From contig JBJTWS010000358.1 of NCBI GenBank assembly GCA_046081905.1, positions 1 through 16,810 of the forward strand: a stretch of 16,810 nt of DNA, given 5' to 3'. Origin of the DNA: CBW1002 sp046081905 (GTDB lineage Bacteria > Cyanobacteriota > Cyanobacteriia > PCC-6307 > Cyanobiaceae). The notes under the pieces were generated by a model, which searched no databases, was not told the origin of the DNA, and saw nothing but the letters and a program-made list of their open reading frames with translations. Positions 1 to 6,601 of this stretch are shown here, one piece after another. A program made the translations under genes and the position numbers. Each line of letters opens with the position of its first letter. Position 1 is the stretch's first letter.

Positions 1-21
1 GGGAGCGATGGACGGGGACAA

Positions 22-618
22 TCAGCCGAAACGCAACATCTCCGGCCCTTCCAACGGGGGCCTGTCTCCCGACAGCAGCGGGAGCAGGGCCTCCTTGATC
101 CGCTGGGCCGAGGGAGGACATCCCGGCAACCAGACATTCACCGGAATCACCGCATGCAACGGCAACACCCGCTCCAGGAGCTCCGGCACGATGCCGGGGG
201 CGTGGGGATGCTGGGCGCCGCTGTCGGCGAGTTCCACGTAGCCCCGCTCCAGCACCGAGTCGCGGCTGCCGGCCCCCGTGGCGCACCAGAGGTTGCGCAT
301 CCCGGGCACGTTGGCGCTGATGGCGCAGTCGCCGAACGACACCACCAGGCGGCTGCGCTCGCGCAGCTGCCGGGCGAGGGCAAGGTTGTCGGCATTGGCC
401 ACCGCTCCCTCCACCAGGCAGAGGTCCACCCCGGGCGGGAACACCTTCACATCGCTGGCCACCGGCGAGAACACGATGTCCGCCACGGCTGCCAGATCGA
501 AGAGGAACTCATCGAGATCCAGCAGCGACATGTGGCAGCCGCTGCAGCCCGCCAGCCACACCGTGGCCAGCCGCAGCCGGCGCGGGGATCCACCGGCAGG
601 GGGCGGGGAGGCGCTCAT
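22..618 (-). CDS. hoxY: HoxY, small subunit of bidirectional [NiFe] hydrogenase
   Basis: This 198-residue protein is the electron-transferring small subunit that pairs with HoxH in the soluble NAD(P)-linked hydrogenase. It shows the family pattern for the proximal iron-sulfur cluster: LAGCSGCHMS with C25 and C28, SFGDCA with C98, and the C-terminal LPGCPPS with C167. Length fits the family (about 180-200 residues). The ATG lies in an ATGA overlap with the hoxU stop, and a GGAGG Shine-Dalgarno sits 7 bases upstream inside hoxU, so the start is well supported. There is no twin-arginine signal, as expected for a cytoplasmic enzyme. hoxH should follow downstream, but only 21 bases remain in the window and no start can be chosen there. 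Confidence 0.95.
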   Translation of the reverse strand: MSASPPPAGGSPRRLRLATVWLAGCSGCHMSLLDLDEFLFDLAAVADIVFSPVASDVKVFPPGVDLCLVEGAVANADNLALARQLRERSRLVVSFGDCAISANVPGMRNLWCATGAGSRDSVLERGYVELADSGAQHPHAPGIVPELLERVLPLHAVIPVNVWLPGCPPSAQRIKEALLPLLSGDRPPLEGPEMLRFG

Positions 619-1346
619 GGGCAGTCCTCCGGGTGGAGCCAGCAGTGCTGGTCGCGGGCCTGCCGCAGCCAGGCCGCCCGGGCCGGCTGGCCGTGCTTCT
701 CGGCGGTGGTGTCCTCCTTGGGGAAGAGGGCGCCGGTGGGGCACACCTCCACGCACTTGCCGCAGTGGGTGCAGCTGTCCACCTCCCCCCAGGGCTGATC
801 CAGCCCCGCCACGATCCGGCAGTGCCGGCCCCGCTCGGCCACATCCCACACGTGGGCGCCCTCGATCTCGTCGCACACCCGCACGCAGCGGGTGCAGAGG
901 ATGCAGCGGTTGTGGTCGAGGCCGAAGCGGCTGTGGGAGAGATCCACGGCGCGGTTCGGGTACTGGTAGGGGAAGTGGGCGTGGTCCATGCCCACCGCCG
1001 CCGCCACCGCCTGCAGCTCGCAGCTGCCGTTGGCCACGCAGAAGGCGCAGACGTGGTTGCCCTCCGCGAAGAACAGCTCCACCGCCATGCGCCGGTAGGT
1101 GCGCAGCTCCGGCGTGTCGGTCTGCACCGCCATCCCCTCGGCCGCGGCGGTGACGCAGGCGGGCAGCAGCTTGTTCTGGCCCTCCACCGCCACCAGGCAG
1201 AGGCGGCAGGCCCCCACGGGGCTGAGGCCCTCCAGGTGGCAGAGGGTGGGCAGGGCCGCCCCCACCCTTCGGCAGCACTCCAGCAGGCTGGTGTCGAGCG
1301 GCACCGCCACATCGGTGCCATTCACCCGCAGGGTCACCACGCTCAT
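615..1346 (-). CDS. hoxU: HoxU, iron-sulfur (diaphorase) subunit of bidirectional hydrogenase
   Basis: HoxU (243 residues) carries electrons between the HoxF flavin site and HoxY and resembles the N-terminal part of NuoG. In order: a plant-type [2Fe-2S] ferredoxin domain with C36, C47, C50 and C64; a His-Cys cluster site around HVCAFCVANGSC (H98, C100, C103, C109); then two [4Fe-4S] sets, C148/C151/C154/C158 and C192/C195/C198/C202, the last within CTHCGKCVEVCP. Length is normal for HoxU. Its ATG overlaps the hoxF stop by ATGA and its own TGA overlaps the hoxY ATG in the same way, which implies translational coupling. A GGGAG lies 7 bases before the start. Confidence 0.95.
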   Translation of the reverse strand: MSVVTLRVNGTDVAVPLDTSLLECCRRVGAALPTLCHLEGLSPVGACRLCLVAVEGQNKLLPACVTAAAEGMAVQTDTPELRTYRRMAVELFFAEGNHVCAFCVANGSCELQAVAAAVGMDHAHFPYQYPNRAVDLSHSRFGLDHNRCILCTRCVRVCDEIEGAHVWDVAERGRHCRIVAGLDQPWGEVDSCTHCGKCVEVCPTGALFPKEDTTAEKHGQPARAAWLRQARDQHCWLHPEDCP

Positions 1347-2923
1347 GGGGCGTCTCCCAGGGGGGGAGCTCCGCAGGCGGCCTTGTACTCGGCGCGGAAG
1401 AAGCGCAGGGTGCTCAGCACCGGATTGGGGGCCGATTGCCCCAGACCGCAGAGGCTGGTGGCCTTCACCATGGAGCAGAGCTCCTCCAGCTGTGCCAGGT
1501 CGGCGGGGCGGGCGCGCCGCTCCACGAAGCGATCCAGCAGCTGGCCCAGCTGCACGGTGCCGGCGCGGCAGGGGAGGCACTTGCCGCAGCTCTCGGCCTC
1601 GCAGAAGCCCATGAAGTAGCGGGCCAGCTCCGGCATCGGCAGGTGCTCGTCGATCACCACCATGCCGCCGGAGCCGATGATCGAACCGAGCGCCGCGAAG
1701 GCGGCGTAGGTGATCGGCGTATCGAGCAGGGCCGCGGGGATGCAGCCGCCCGAGGGGCCGCCGGTCTGCACCGCCTTCACGGCACCATCCGGACATCCCC
1801 CGCCCATCTCCTCCACCACGGTGCGCAGTGGGATGCCCAGGGGCACCTCCACCAGGCCCGTGTGGCGGATCGCCCCGGAGAGGGCGAACACCTTGGTGCC
1901 GCGGCTGCCCTCCGCGCCCAGCGCCCCATACCAGGCGCCGCCCCGCTCGAGGATCCCCGGGATCGCCGCCAGGGTTTCCACGTTGTTGATCAGGGTGGGC
2001 AGCGTCCACAGGCCCGCCTCCGCCGGGTAGGGGGGGCGCGGCCGCGGCGTGCCCCGCTCCCCCTGGATCGAGTGCAGCAGGGCCGTTTCCTTGCCGCACA
2101 CGTAGGCGCCAGCCCCCACCCGCAGGTCGAGGCGCAGGTCGAAGCGGCTGCCGAGGATGGCGCTGCCCAGCAGCCCCCGCGCCCGGGCCTGCTCCAGGGC
2201 CCGCCGCAGGCGCTCGATCGCCAGGGGGTATTCGGCGCGCACATACACGTAGCCCCGGTCGGCCCCCACCGCGTAGGCGGCGATCGCCATCCCCTCCAGC
2301 AGGCGGTGGGGATCGCCCTCCAGCACGCTGCGGTCCATGAAGGCACCTGGGTCGCCCTCGTCGGCGTTGGCCACCACGTAGCGCCGGCCGGGGGGCTGCT
2401 GGGCCACGGTGTCCCACTTGAGCGCCGTGGGGTAGCCGGCCCCGCCGCGGCCCCGCAGGCCGCTGCGGCGGATCTCCTCGCGCACCTGCTCCGGGGTGAA
2501 TTCCTGCAGCACCCGCTGCAGCTGTCCGTAGGCGCCGTGGGCGAGGGCGTCGTCGAGGTCGTCGGGGTTGATGCGGCCGCACTGCTGCAGCACCACCGGC
2601 TCCTGCAGCCGGAAGAAGGGGCTGTTCAGATCGATGCGGTGGGGCGCGAGGCGCTCCTGGTTCCCCGCCAGCAGGTCGGCGGCCTGGCCTGGGCCCAGCC
2701 CGCCGTAGAGCTCCGGCCCCTCGCTGCTCTCGCGGGCCACCAGGGGGCCGCGGCCGCAGAGCTTCAGGCAGCCCACCGGCTTGATCGTCACCGGGCTCCC
2801 CTCGCTGCCGGCGCGGGCGCGGGCCTCCAGCAGGGCCCGCTGCAGGGCGGCGCCGCCGGCGCCGCGGCAGCCGCTGGCGTTGCAGCAGCGCAGCACCACC
2901 GGAGCGCGGGGATCCCCGCTCAT
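1343..2923 (-). CDS. hoxF: HoxF, NAD(H)/FMN-binding diaphorase subunit of bidirectional hydrogenase
   Basis: HoxF (526 residues) is the NuoF-like subunit where NAD(P)H is oxidised or NAD(P)+ reduced. The N-terminal thioredoxin-like [2Fe-2S] domain has C14-x4-C19 and C52-x3-C56. Nucleotide and flavin motifs follow: GLRGRGGAGYP around residues 155-165 and VGAGAYVCGKET around 269-280. The C-terminal [4Fe-4S] site is ESCGKCLPCRAGT with C446, C449 and C452, plus C492 in SLCGLG. All expected elements are present and the frame is intact. Start: ATG overlapping the hoxE stop by ATGA, with a strong GGAGGAGG Shine-Dalgarno at 2928-2935. That strong site may let HoxF be made even though hoxE upstream is frameshifted. 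Confidence 0.95.
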   Translation of the reverse strand: MSGDPRAPVVLRCCNASGCRGAGGAALQRALLEARARAGSEGSPVTIKPVGCLKLCGRGPLVARESSEGPELYGGLGPGQAADLLAGNQERLAPHRIDLNSPFFRLQEPVVLQQCGRINPDDLDDALAHGAYGQLQRVLQEFTPEQVREEIRRSGLRGRGGAGYPTALKWDTVAQQPPGRRYVVANADEGDPGAFMDRSVLEGDPHRLLEGMAIAAYAVGADRGYVYVRAEYPLAIERLRRALEQARARGLLGSAILGSRFDLRLDLRVGAGAYVCGKETALLHSIQGERGTPRPRPPYPAEAGLWTLPTLINNVETLAAIPGILERGGAWYGALGAEGSRGTKVFALSGAIRHTGLVEVPLGIPLRTVVEEMGGGCPDGAVKAVQTGGPSGGCIPAALLDTPITYAAFAALGSIIGSGGMVVIDEHLPMPELARYFMGFCEAESCGKCLPCRAGTVQLGQLLDRFVERRARPADLAQLEELCSMVKATSLCGLGQSAPNPVLSTLRFFRAEYKAACGAPPLGDAP

Positions 2924-3440
2924 GGACCCTCCTCCCCTGGCTCCGGTCCTGCGCCGCCGGGCAGCCCCAGGGCCGCCAGTGCCGGGGCCAGCGCACCGGG
3001 CTCCAGCGGCAGGGGCCCGGCCAGGGTGCCATCCACCACCAGCACCGGTGCCTGGCCGCAGGCCCCCACGCAGCCGCTCTCCTCCAGGTCCCAGGGGCTG
3101 CCGGGGCCCAGCAGGCCGGCGTGCCGGAGCCGCTGCTGCAGCTGCTGCCGCAGCCGCTGCCCGCCCCGCACGAAGCAGGCGGTGCCGAGGCACACGGCGC
3201 AGCGGTGCGGCGGGGCCGGCTGACGCCGGAACAGGTGGTAGAAGCTGGCCACCCCCACCACGTGGCTGGGGGGCAGCCGCATCGTGCGCGCCACCTGGGC
3301 CAGCAGCGGATCCGAGAGGTGGCTAAGCGCTGCTGCAGCCGGTGCAGCACCTCGATCAGGGCGTCGCCGCCGCCGGTTTCGGCGATCAGGGCCCGGATCG
3401 CCTCGGCGTGCTCGGCTGTGCGCTCGGGGGCGGCGGACAC
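2920..3440 (-). pseudogene. hoxE: HoxE, [2Fe-2S] subunit of bidirectional hydrogenase, frameshifted as read
   Basis: HoxE is the NuoE-like subunit that completes the diaphorase module. The C-terminal part reads in one frame from 3294 to 2920 and holds MRLPPSHVVGVASFYHLF and the thioredoxin-like [2Fe-2S] cysteines CLGTAC and CVGAC. The N-terminal part, GTG at 3440 through DALIEVLHRLQQRL, lies in another frame. Just upstream of 3294 the C-terminal frame continues as HLSDPLLAQVARTM, the residues a HoxE should have directly after RLQQRLG. Adding one base near 3319-3326 joins the halves into about 173 residues, the family's normal size. I see no slippery heptamer, so deletion or sequencing error is more likely than programmed shifting. 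The GTG is the only start after an in-frame TGA upstream. No clear Shine-Dalgarno or LexA-like operator was found before it. Confidence 0.85.
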
Positions 3441-3519
3441 GGGCGATGCGGGGCGGCCTCGGCTCTGCCCTAGCCAGGAGCAGCGGGATTGTCAGTGCCG
3501 CAGGTCCGCTGGCGGAGTC

Positions 3520-3786
3520 TCAGGTCTCGTTGCCGCCGAACATGTCGTCGTAGCCCTCGTAGGGGTCGAACTCGCTCCAGCCCGGGCTCGCCTCATCCAG
3601 GAGTCCGAAGCGGGCCGCCTCGTCGTCCATCAGCGTGTTGCCGGTGGGGCGGGTATCGCAGGTGACGCCGCCATCGGTGTCCTGCACGCAGTTGTCGAAC
3701 ACCAGGCCGGCGCGGGCGGCGCCCACCGGGACCAGCAGCAGGGTGGCGGCCGCCGCGAGCAGGGGCAGGCGCAGAAGGGGGGGCAT
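3520..3786 (-). CDS. small exported protein of unknown function
   Basis: This 88-residue protein begins with a clear signal peptide: two positively charged positions are few, but a hydrophobic stretch LLAAAATLLLVPVG is followed by ARA|G, a good type I signal peptidase site near residue 26. The mature part is about 62 residues, acidic, with C33 and C43 that could form a disulfide, and ends in an aromatic/acidic tail (WSEFDPYEGYDDMFGG). I recognise no domain. The style fits small exported proteins common in picocyanobacteria, but I cannot name it. The internal ATG at 3786 was preferred over longer versions because it sits directly before the signal peptide. It lies upstream of hoxE on the same strand, 79 bases away; whether the two are cotranscribed is unknown. 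Confidence 0.7.
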   Translation of the reverse strand: MPPLLRLPLLAAAATLLLVPVGAARAGLVFDNCVQDTDGGVTCDTRPTGNTLMDDEAARFGLLDEASPGWSEFDPYEGYDDMFGGNET

Positions 3787-3886
3787 GGCTCCGGGGTCCC
3801 GCAGGGCTTGGCTCCACTCTGGAGGAGGGGCTTCCGCCTGGCGCCTGCCGGCTGGGATGATGGCCCCCAGCTTCCTGGATCCGCGC

Positions 3887-4003
3887 ATGTACACCGACTG
3901 GACGGCCGTGGCTCTGCTGCTGCTCACCGCTGCTCCCCTGGCCGTGGTGGTGGGCACCGCGGCCTTCTTCATCTGGAAGCAGAAGCGCTCGTCTGTGCGG
4001 TGA
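3887..4003 (+). CDS. short single-span membrane protein, unknown function
   Basis: This reads MYTDWTAVALLLLTAAPL and continues through a hydrophobic span to a basic tail ending WKQKRSSVR, 38 residues in all. It has one predicted membrane helix with the positive end following it. A GGA 7 bases before the ATG supports this start; in-frame ATGs at 3857 and 3860 would give 48 or 47 residues. The size and shape recall small subunits of photosynthetic or NDH complexes, but it matches no such subunit that I can name. Its last 35 bases overlap the end of the convergent CxxCxGxG gene. It may be spurious, though the clean helix argues for a real gene. Confidence 0.5.
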   Translation: MYTDWTAVALLLLTAAPLAVVVGTAAFFIWKQKRSSVR

Positions 4004-4238
4004 CGGCTTCGGTCAGGGACGGCGACCAGCGCCCCTCGATCAGCCCGATCAACCCCTGGCCCATCGCCTGGAGGGGGCGGCGGCCCTGGCCCAGGCAGTC
4101 GAGGCAGGTGCGGAACTGTTGATCGCCGCGTCTGAGGATGCCACTGCCTCCGCACTGTCGGCAGGGTGCGGCATGGGTGGCGACAGGGCTGGCGACAGGG
4201 CTGGCGACTCGGTGGGTCTGCAAATCAGAACGGGCCAT
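3969..4238 (-). CDS. small DnaJ-type CxxCxGxG zinc-finger protein
   Basis: This 89-residue protein has two copies of the DnaJ-type zinc-finger motif, CRQCGGSG (C26, C29) and CLDCLGQG (C45, C48), enough to bind one zinc ion. There is no J domain, so it is a stand-alone finger of the kind found in small cyanobacterial and plastid proteins that assist folding or assembly; its client is unknown. A low-complexity segment VASPVASPVA precedes the finger and comes from a 12-base tandem repeat. The ATG at 4238 was chosen because an AGGAG lies 9 bases upstream; a TTG at 4274 would add 12 residues. The 3' end overlaps the convergent small membrane gene. Confidence 0.7.
   Translation of the reverse strand: MARSDLQTHRVASPVASPVATHAAPCRQCGGSGILRRGDQQFRTCLDCLGQGRRPLQAMGQGLIGLIEGRWSPSLTEAVTAQTSASASR
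4179..4210 (+). repeat. 12-base tandem repeat inside the zinc-finger gene
   Basis: The unit ggcgacagggct occurs at 4179-4190 and 4191-4202, then a partial copy ggcgactc at 4203-4210. On the coding (minus) strand it produces the repeated VASP residues. Repeats of a multiple of three bases can gain or lose copies without breaking the frame, so the length of this linker may vary between strains. Confidence 0.75.
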
Positions 4239-4247
4239 CTTCCGGAT

Positions 4248-4252
4248 CTCCT
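4248..4252 (-). promoter_or_regulatory. Shine-Dalgarno AGGAG deciding the zinc-finger gene start
   Basis: The minus strand reads AGGAG nine bases before the ATG at 4238. Several genes in this window have no such site, so it is useful support for the ATG over the upstream TTG at 4274. Confidence 0.55.
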
Positions 4253-4295
4253 GGTGTGCGGGGCGGGGCGCCAATGCGGCCTCTCGCCGAGTGGT

Positions 4296-5273
4296 TCAAG
4301 TGTGGTGGGTTTCTGTCGTTCTGATCCCGAAACCTTCCTTAAGCCTGGGTCGCGCCTCCTCCAGCAGCTCGCTGGCCTCCAGGCGGCTGCCGGGGGGTAC
4401 CCAGCCCAGGCTGGCGGCCATCAGGCCAATCACGGCGGGGGCGTCGAGTCCCTGCTGCCGCAGCCCCTCCAGGCCTTCGGCGCCCTCCCGCTTGCTGAGG
4501 CGCCGGCCGCCTTCGTCGCGCCACAGGGGCAGATGGCCGTAGCGGGGCGGCGACACCCCCAGGGCGGCCATCACCCCCACCTGGGCGCCGGTGGCCCACC
4601 AGAGGTCGTCGCCGCGCACCACATCGCTGATGCCCAGCAGCAGTTCGTCCACCGCCGTGGCCAGGTGATAGGCGAGGAAGCCATCGGCCCGGCGCAGCAC
4701 CACATCGCCCACCTCCCCGGCCGCATCCAGCACGCCGGCTTCTCCCCAGCGCTCCGTCCAGCGCAGGTCCCCGGCTTCCATCCGCAGACGCCAGCTGGGC
4801 AGCCGCCCCTGCTGCGGACCCCAGTGGGGCACCACGCGGCGGCAGTGGCCTGGGTACACCGCCGGGCGCCCGTGGGGGGCGGAAATATCCGCCAGGAGGC
4901 GGCGGCTGCAGCGGCAGGGGTAGAGCCGACCCTGGCGCCGCAGGGCTGAGAGCACCGTGCCGTACACCCCCCGCCGTTCGCTCTGGCGGATCGGCGGGCC
5001 GTCCCAGTGGAGGCCCAGCCACTGCAGATCGGCCAGGATCGAGGCCTGGGCGCCGGGGCGGTTGCGGGGGGTGTCGAGGTCGTCGAGGCGCAGCAGCCAT
5101 TCGCCGCCCGCCAGGCGGGCATCCAGCCAGCTCAGCAGGGCCGTGCGCAGGTTGCCCCGGTGCAGCGCCCCGGTGGGGGAGGGGGCATAGCGGCCGCGGT
5201 ACCCCCGGCTGCGCTGCGCCAGGCCGCGCTGCAGCGCCTCCGCGAGGGGCTCGGGCAGGGGCAGGGGGGACAA
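4296..5273 (-). CDS. gluQ: GluQRS, glutamyl-Q tRNA(Asp) synthetase
   Basis: GluQRS is a GluRS paralogue without an anticodon-binding domain; it activates glutamate and attaches it to queuosine in the tRNA(Asp) anticodon. The protein (325 residues) shows YAPSPTGALHRGN, with the HIGH-like HRGN at 38-41; the family zinc site C120-x-C122 with Y140 and C144; and RRLSKREGA around 258-264 in the KMSKS position. It ends soon after the catalytic core, which separates it from full GltX (about 470-500 residues). The only in-frame start before the conserved core is a TTG at 5273 without a visible Shine-Dalgarno, so the N-terminus is less certain than the identity. It lies downstream of hupB on the same strand, behind that gene's terminator. 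Confidence 0.9.
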   Translation of the reverse strand: MSPLPLPEPLAEALQRGLAQRSRGYRGRYAPSPTGALHRGNLRTALLSWLDARLAGGEWLLRLDDLDTPRNRPGAQASILADLQWLGLHWDGPPIRQSERRGVYGTVLSALRRQGRLYPCRCSRRLLADISAPHGRPAVYPGHCRRVVPHWGPQQGRLPSWRLRMEAGDLRWTERWGEAGVLDAAGEVGDVVLRRADGFLAYHLATAVDELLLGISDVVRGDDLWWATGAQVGVMAALGVSPPRYGHLPLWRDEGGRRLSKREGAEGLEGLRQQGLDAPAVIGLMAASLGWVPPGSRLEASELLEEARPRLKEGFGIRTTETHHT

Positions 5274-5296
5274 CGGCGTGGGTGCAGGAAAAGCAC

Positions 5297-5322
5297 AAAA
5301 AAGGCGGCCCCGCGGGACCGCC
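5297..5322 (-). terminator. intrinsic terminator of hupB
   Basis: On the minus strand GGCGGTCC, loop CGCG, GGGCCGCC forms an 8-base-pair stem with one G-T pair, followed directly by six T residues (plus-strand A run 5297-5302). It lies 24 bases past the hupB stop, an ordinary rho-independent terminator. It also separates hupB from gluQRS, implying that gluQRS has its own promoter or depends on readthrough. Confidence 0.85.
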
Positions 5323-5345
5323 CAGGCCGCAACGGCGGCGCGGGC

Positions 5346-5621
5346 TCAGCCCTGCACGCGGTCCTTGAACATTTTGCCGGCGGTGAAGGCGGGCACCTTC
5401 TTGGCCGGAATCTTGATCTTCTCGCCGGTCTTCGGGTTGAGGCCCTGGCGCTCGGAGCGTTCGCGGGCCTCGAAGGAGCCGAAGCCCAGGATCGAAACCT
5501 TCTTGTCTTCCACAACGGAGTCGATGATCGTCTCGATCAGGGCATCGACCACCTGGGCTACATCGGTCTTGGTCTGCTCGGTGCGGGCGGCCACGAGGTT
5601 GACGAGATCTGCTTTGTTCAT
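5346..5621 (-). CDS. hupB: HU family DNA-binding protein
   Basis: This 91-residue protein is a nucleoid-associated HU, which works as a dimer to bend and compact DNA. It opens MNKADLVNLVAARTEQTKTD, the helical dimerisation region, continues with SILGFGSFEARER, and then has the DNA-binding arm RQGLNPKTGEKIKIPAKK with the intercalating proline at 63. It ends FTAGKMFKDRVQG, full length for the family. The internal ATG at 5621 fits the exact HU N-terminus; longer in-frame openings are not credible. No clear Shine-Dalgarno precedes it. It has its own terminator and a possible promoter about 90 bases upstream, as expected for a strongly expressed single gene. Confidence 0.97.
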   Translation of the reverse strand: MNKADLVNLVAARTEQTKTDVAQVVDALIETIIDSVVEDKKVSILGFGSFEARERSERQGLNPKTGEKIKIPAKKVPAFTAGKMFKDRVQG

Positions 5622-5708
5622 CGGACGGGAATAAATCTCAGGGCGGCGGTGGAGGGTTGGCAGGCCGGTGGGGGTTCTCCGACCGCCGGAATGGGGGGTG
5701 GCGCGCCA

Positions 5709-5737
5709 ATGGTATGGGCACCGATCCGGCTCGGCAA
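5709..5737 (-). promoter_or_regulatory. hupB: possible sigma-70-type promoter of hupB
   Basis: On the minus strand TTGCCG (5737-5732) and TACCAT (5714-5709) are separated by exactly 17 bases. Each matches four of six positions of the -35 and -10 consensus. Transcription would start near 5702, leaving a leader of about 80 bases. This is a pattern match only; the rest of the 5622-5796 gap shows no other clear signal. Confidence 0.35.
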
Positions 5738-5796
5738 CACGACAGACTGCTTGCCGCAACGGATCTCGGCCAGTTTGGGCAGCGGGGATACCCCCG

Positions 5797-6480
5797 TCAA
5801 GCCGCCTTTGCCGCCTGGGCGGCGAGGGAACCGAGCAGGGCTTCTCCTCCCCCCACGAGCTTTTCGCCCCGCAGGGCCCCGAGGCCGCCGCCGCAGGCGA
5901 TCCAGCCGGGGGAGCCCGGCGGCAGCCAGTGGTGCAGCGCCTCCAGGCTGCGCCGCTGGCGGCCCCAGTGGAAGGTGCGGGGCTGGCGCAGGGGTGCCAG
6001 CTGGCCCGGCGCCGTGGGCGCCAGCAACCGGCCGCAGAAGAGCAGATCCAGCTCCGCCGTGGCGGGCGGCTGGACGTGGACCACGCAGGAGCCCGGCGTG
6101 GGGCCTGGCGTCCACAGCAGCTGCAGGCCTTCGCCGAGCTCCGTCTCCCGGCTCCAGGGGGTGAGGCCCGGCAGGTTCGGCAGCAGGTACGCCTCCTGCT
6201 CCTGCACCAGCACCGGCCAGGGGAGCCGCTCCCGCCAGCGGGTCACCTTGCCGTGCCCCTCGCGGCTGGTGAGCACGATCCAGCCATGGCCGCCGCCGCT
6301 CGCCTCCCGCCGCTCCTCCAGAAAGGCCTGGTTGGCGCCGGTGAGGGCCGGGCAGTCGACCAGCAGCAGGCCCTCGCGCAGCTCCAGCAGCCAGGCGGTG
6401 CCCCCCTGCAGGTCCCGGCTGGGGGCGAAGCACCACAGGCCCGGCCGCACCTGCTGGGGCGGACGGCCCGGCTCCGGCAC
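5797..6480 (-). CDS. metallo-beta-lactamase-fold protein with degraded metal site
   Basis: The protein reads as a short metallo-beta-lactamase-fold domain: GGTAWLLELREGLLLVDCPALTG gives the first strands in outline, and TPGPTPGSCVVHV matches the segment that normally contains GHTPGS. The usual HxHxDH ligand motif after the LT strand is replaced by TSREGH, with only the last histidine kept, and the later histidine is a proline (GPTPGS). Metal-dependent hydrolysis is therefore doubtful, and a binding or scaffold role is possible. I chose GTG at 6480 (227 residues) because homologous sequence seems to begin there. An ATG at 6612 would give 271 residues but adds low-complexity sequence and overlaps glgX. 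It is divergent from glgX. Confidence 0.7.
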   Translation of the reverse strand: MPEPGRPPQQVRPGLWCFAPSRDLQGGTAWLLELREGLLLVDCPALTGANQAFLEERREASGGGHGWIVLTSREGHGKVTRWRERLPWPVLVQEQEAYLLPNLPGLTPWSRETELGEGLQLLWTPGPTPGSCVVHVQPPATAELDLLFCGRLLAPTAPGQLAPLRQPRTFHWGRQRRSLEALHHWLPPGSPGWIACGGGLGALRGEKLVGGGEALLGSLAAQAAKAA

Positions 6481-6601
6481 CGGGGGGGAGGGGGTGGAGA
6501 GGGTGGCCAGGGGAACCGGGGCGGCGGACCGCCTCCATTGAACCGGCCGGGGTGCCGGCCCGGCTCCTGACCTAGTTTGTGGGTGCCCCAGGCCGGAACG
6601 C

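Noticed and set aside
1..21. Possible start of hoxH after hoxY.
   Set aside because: hoxH is expected here from the conserved cluster order, but the 21 bases contain no ATG or GTG on the minus strand and no recognisable HoxH residues.
3319..3330. Programmed -1 frameshifting in hoxE.
   Set aside because: No X-XXY-YYZ slippery heptamer or obvious downstream structure is present; a missing base explains the data more simply.
4286..4300. gccgagtggttcaag resembles the D-arm of a serine or leucine tRNA.
   Set aside because: No matching acceptor stem, anticodon arm or T-arm follows, and the stretch runs into the end of gluQRS. It is a chance or remnant match at best.
4308..4334. Inverted repeat GGTTTC ... 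GAAACC with a 15-base loop.
   Set aside because: It lies inside the gluQRS coding end, has a short stem and no T run, so it is not a convincing terminator.
6481..6601. GC-rich hairpins between the MBL-fold gene and glgX.
   Set aside because: Runs such as ggcggaccgcc are expected by chance at this base composition, and no matching promoter or regulator motif was seen.
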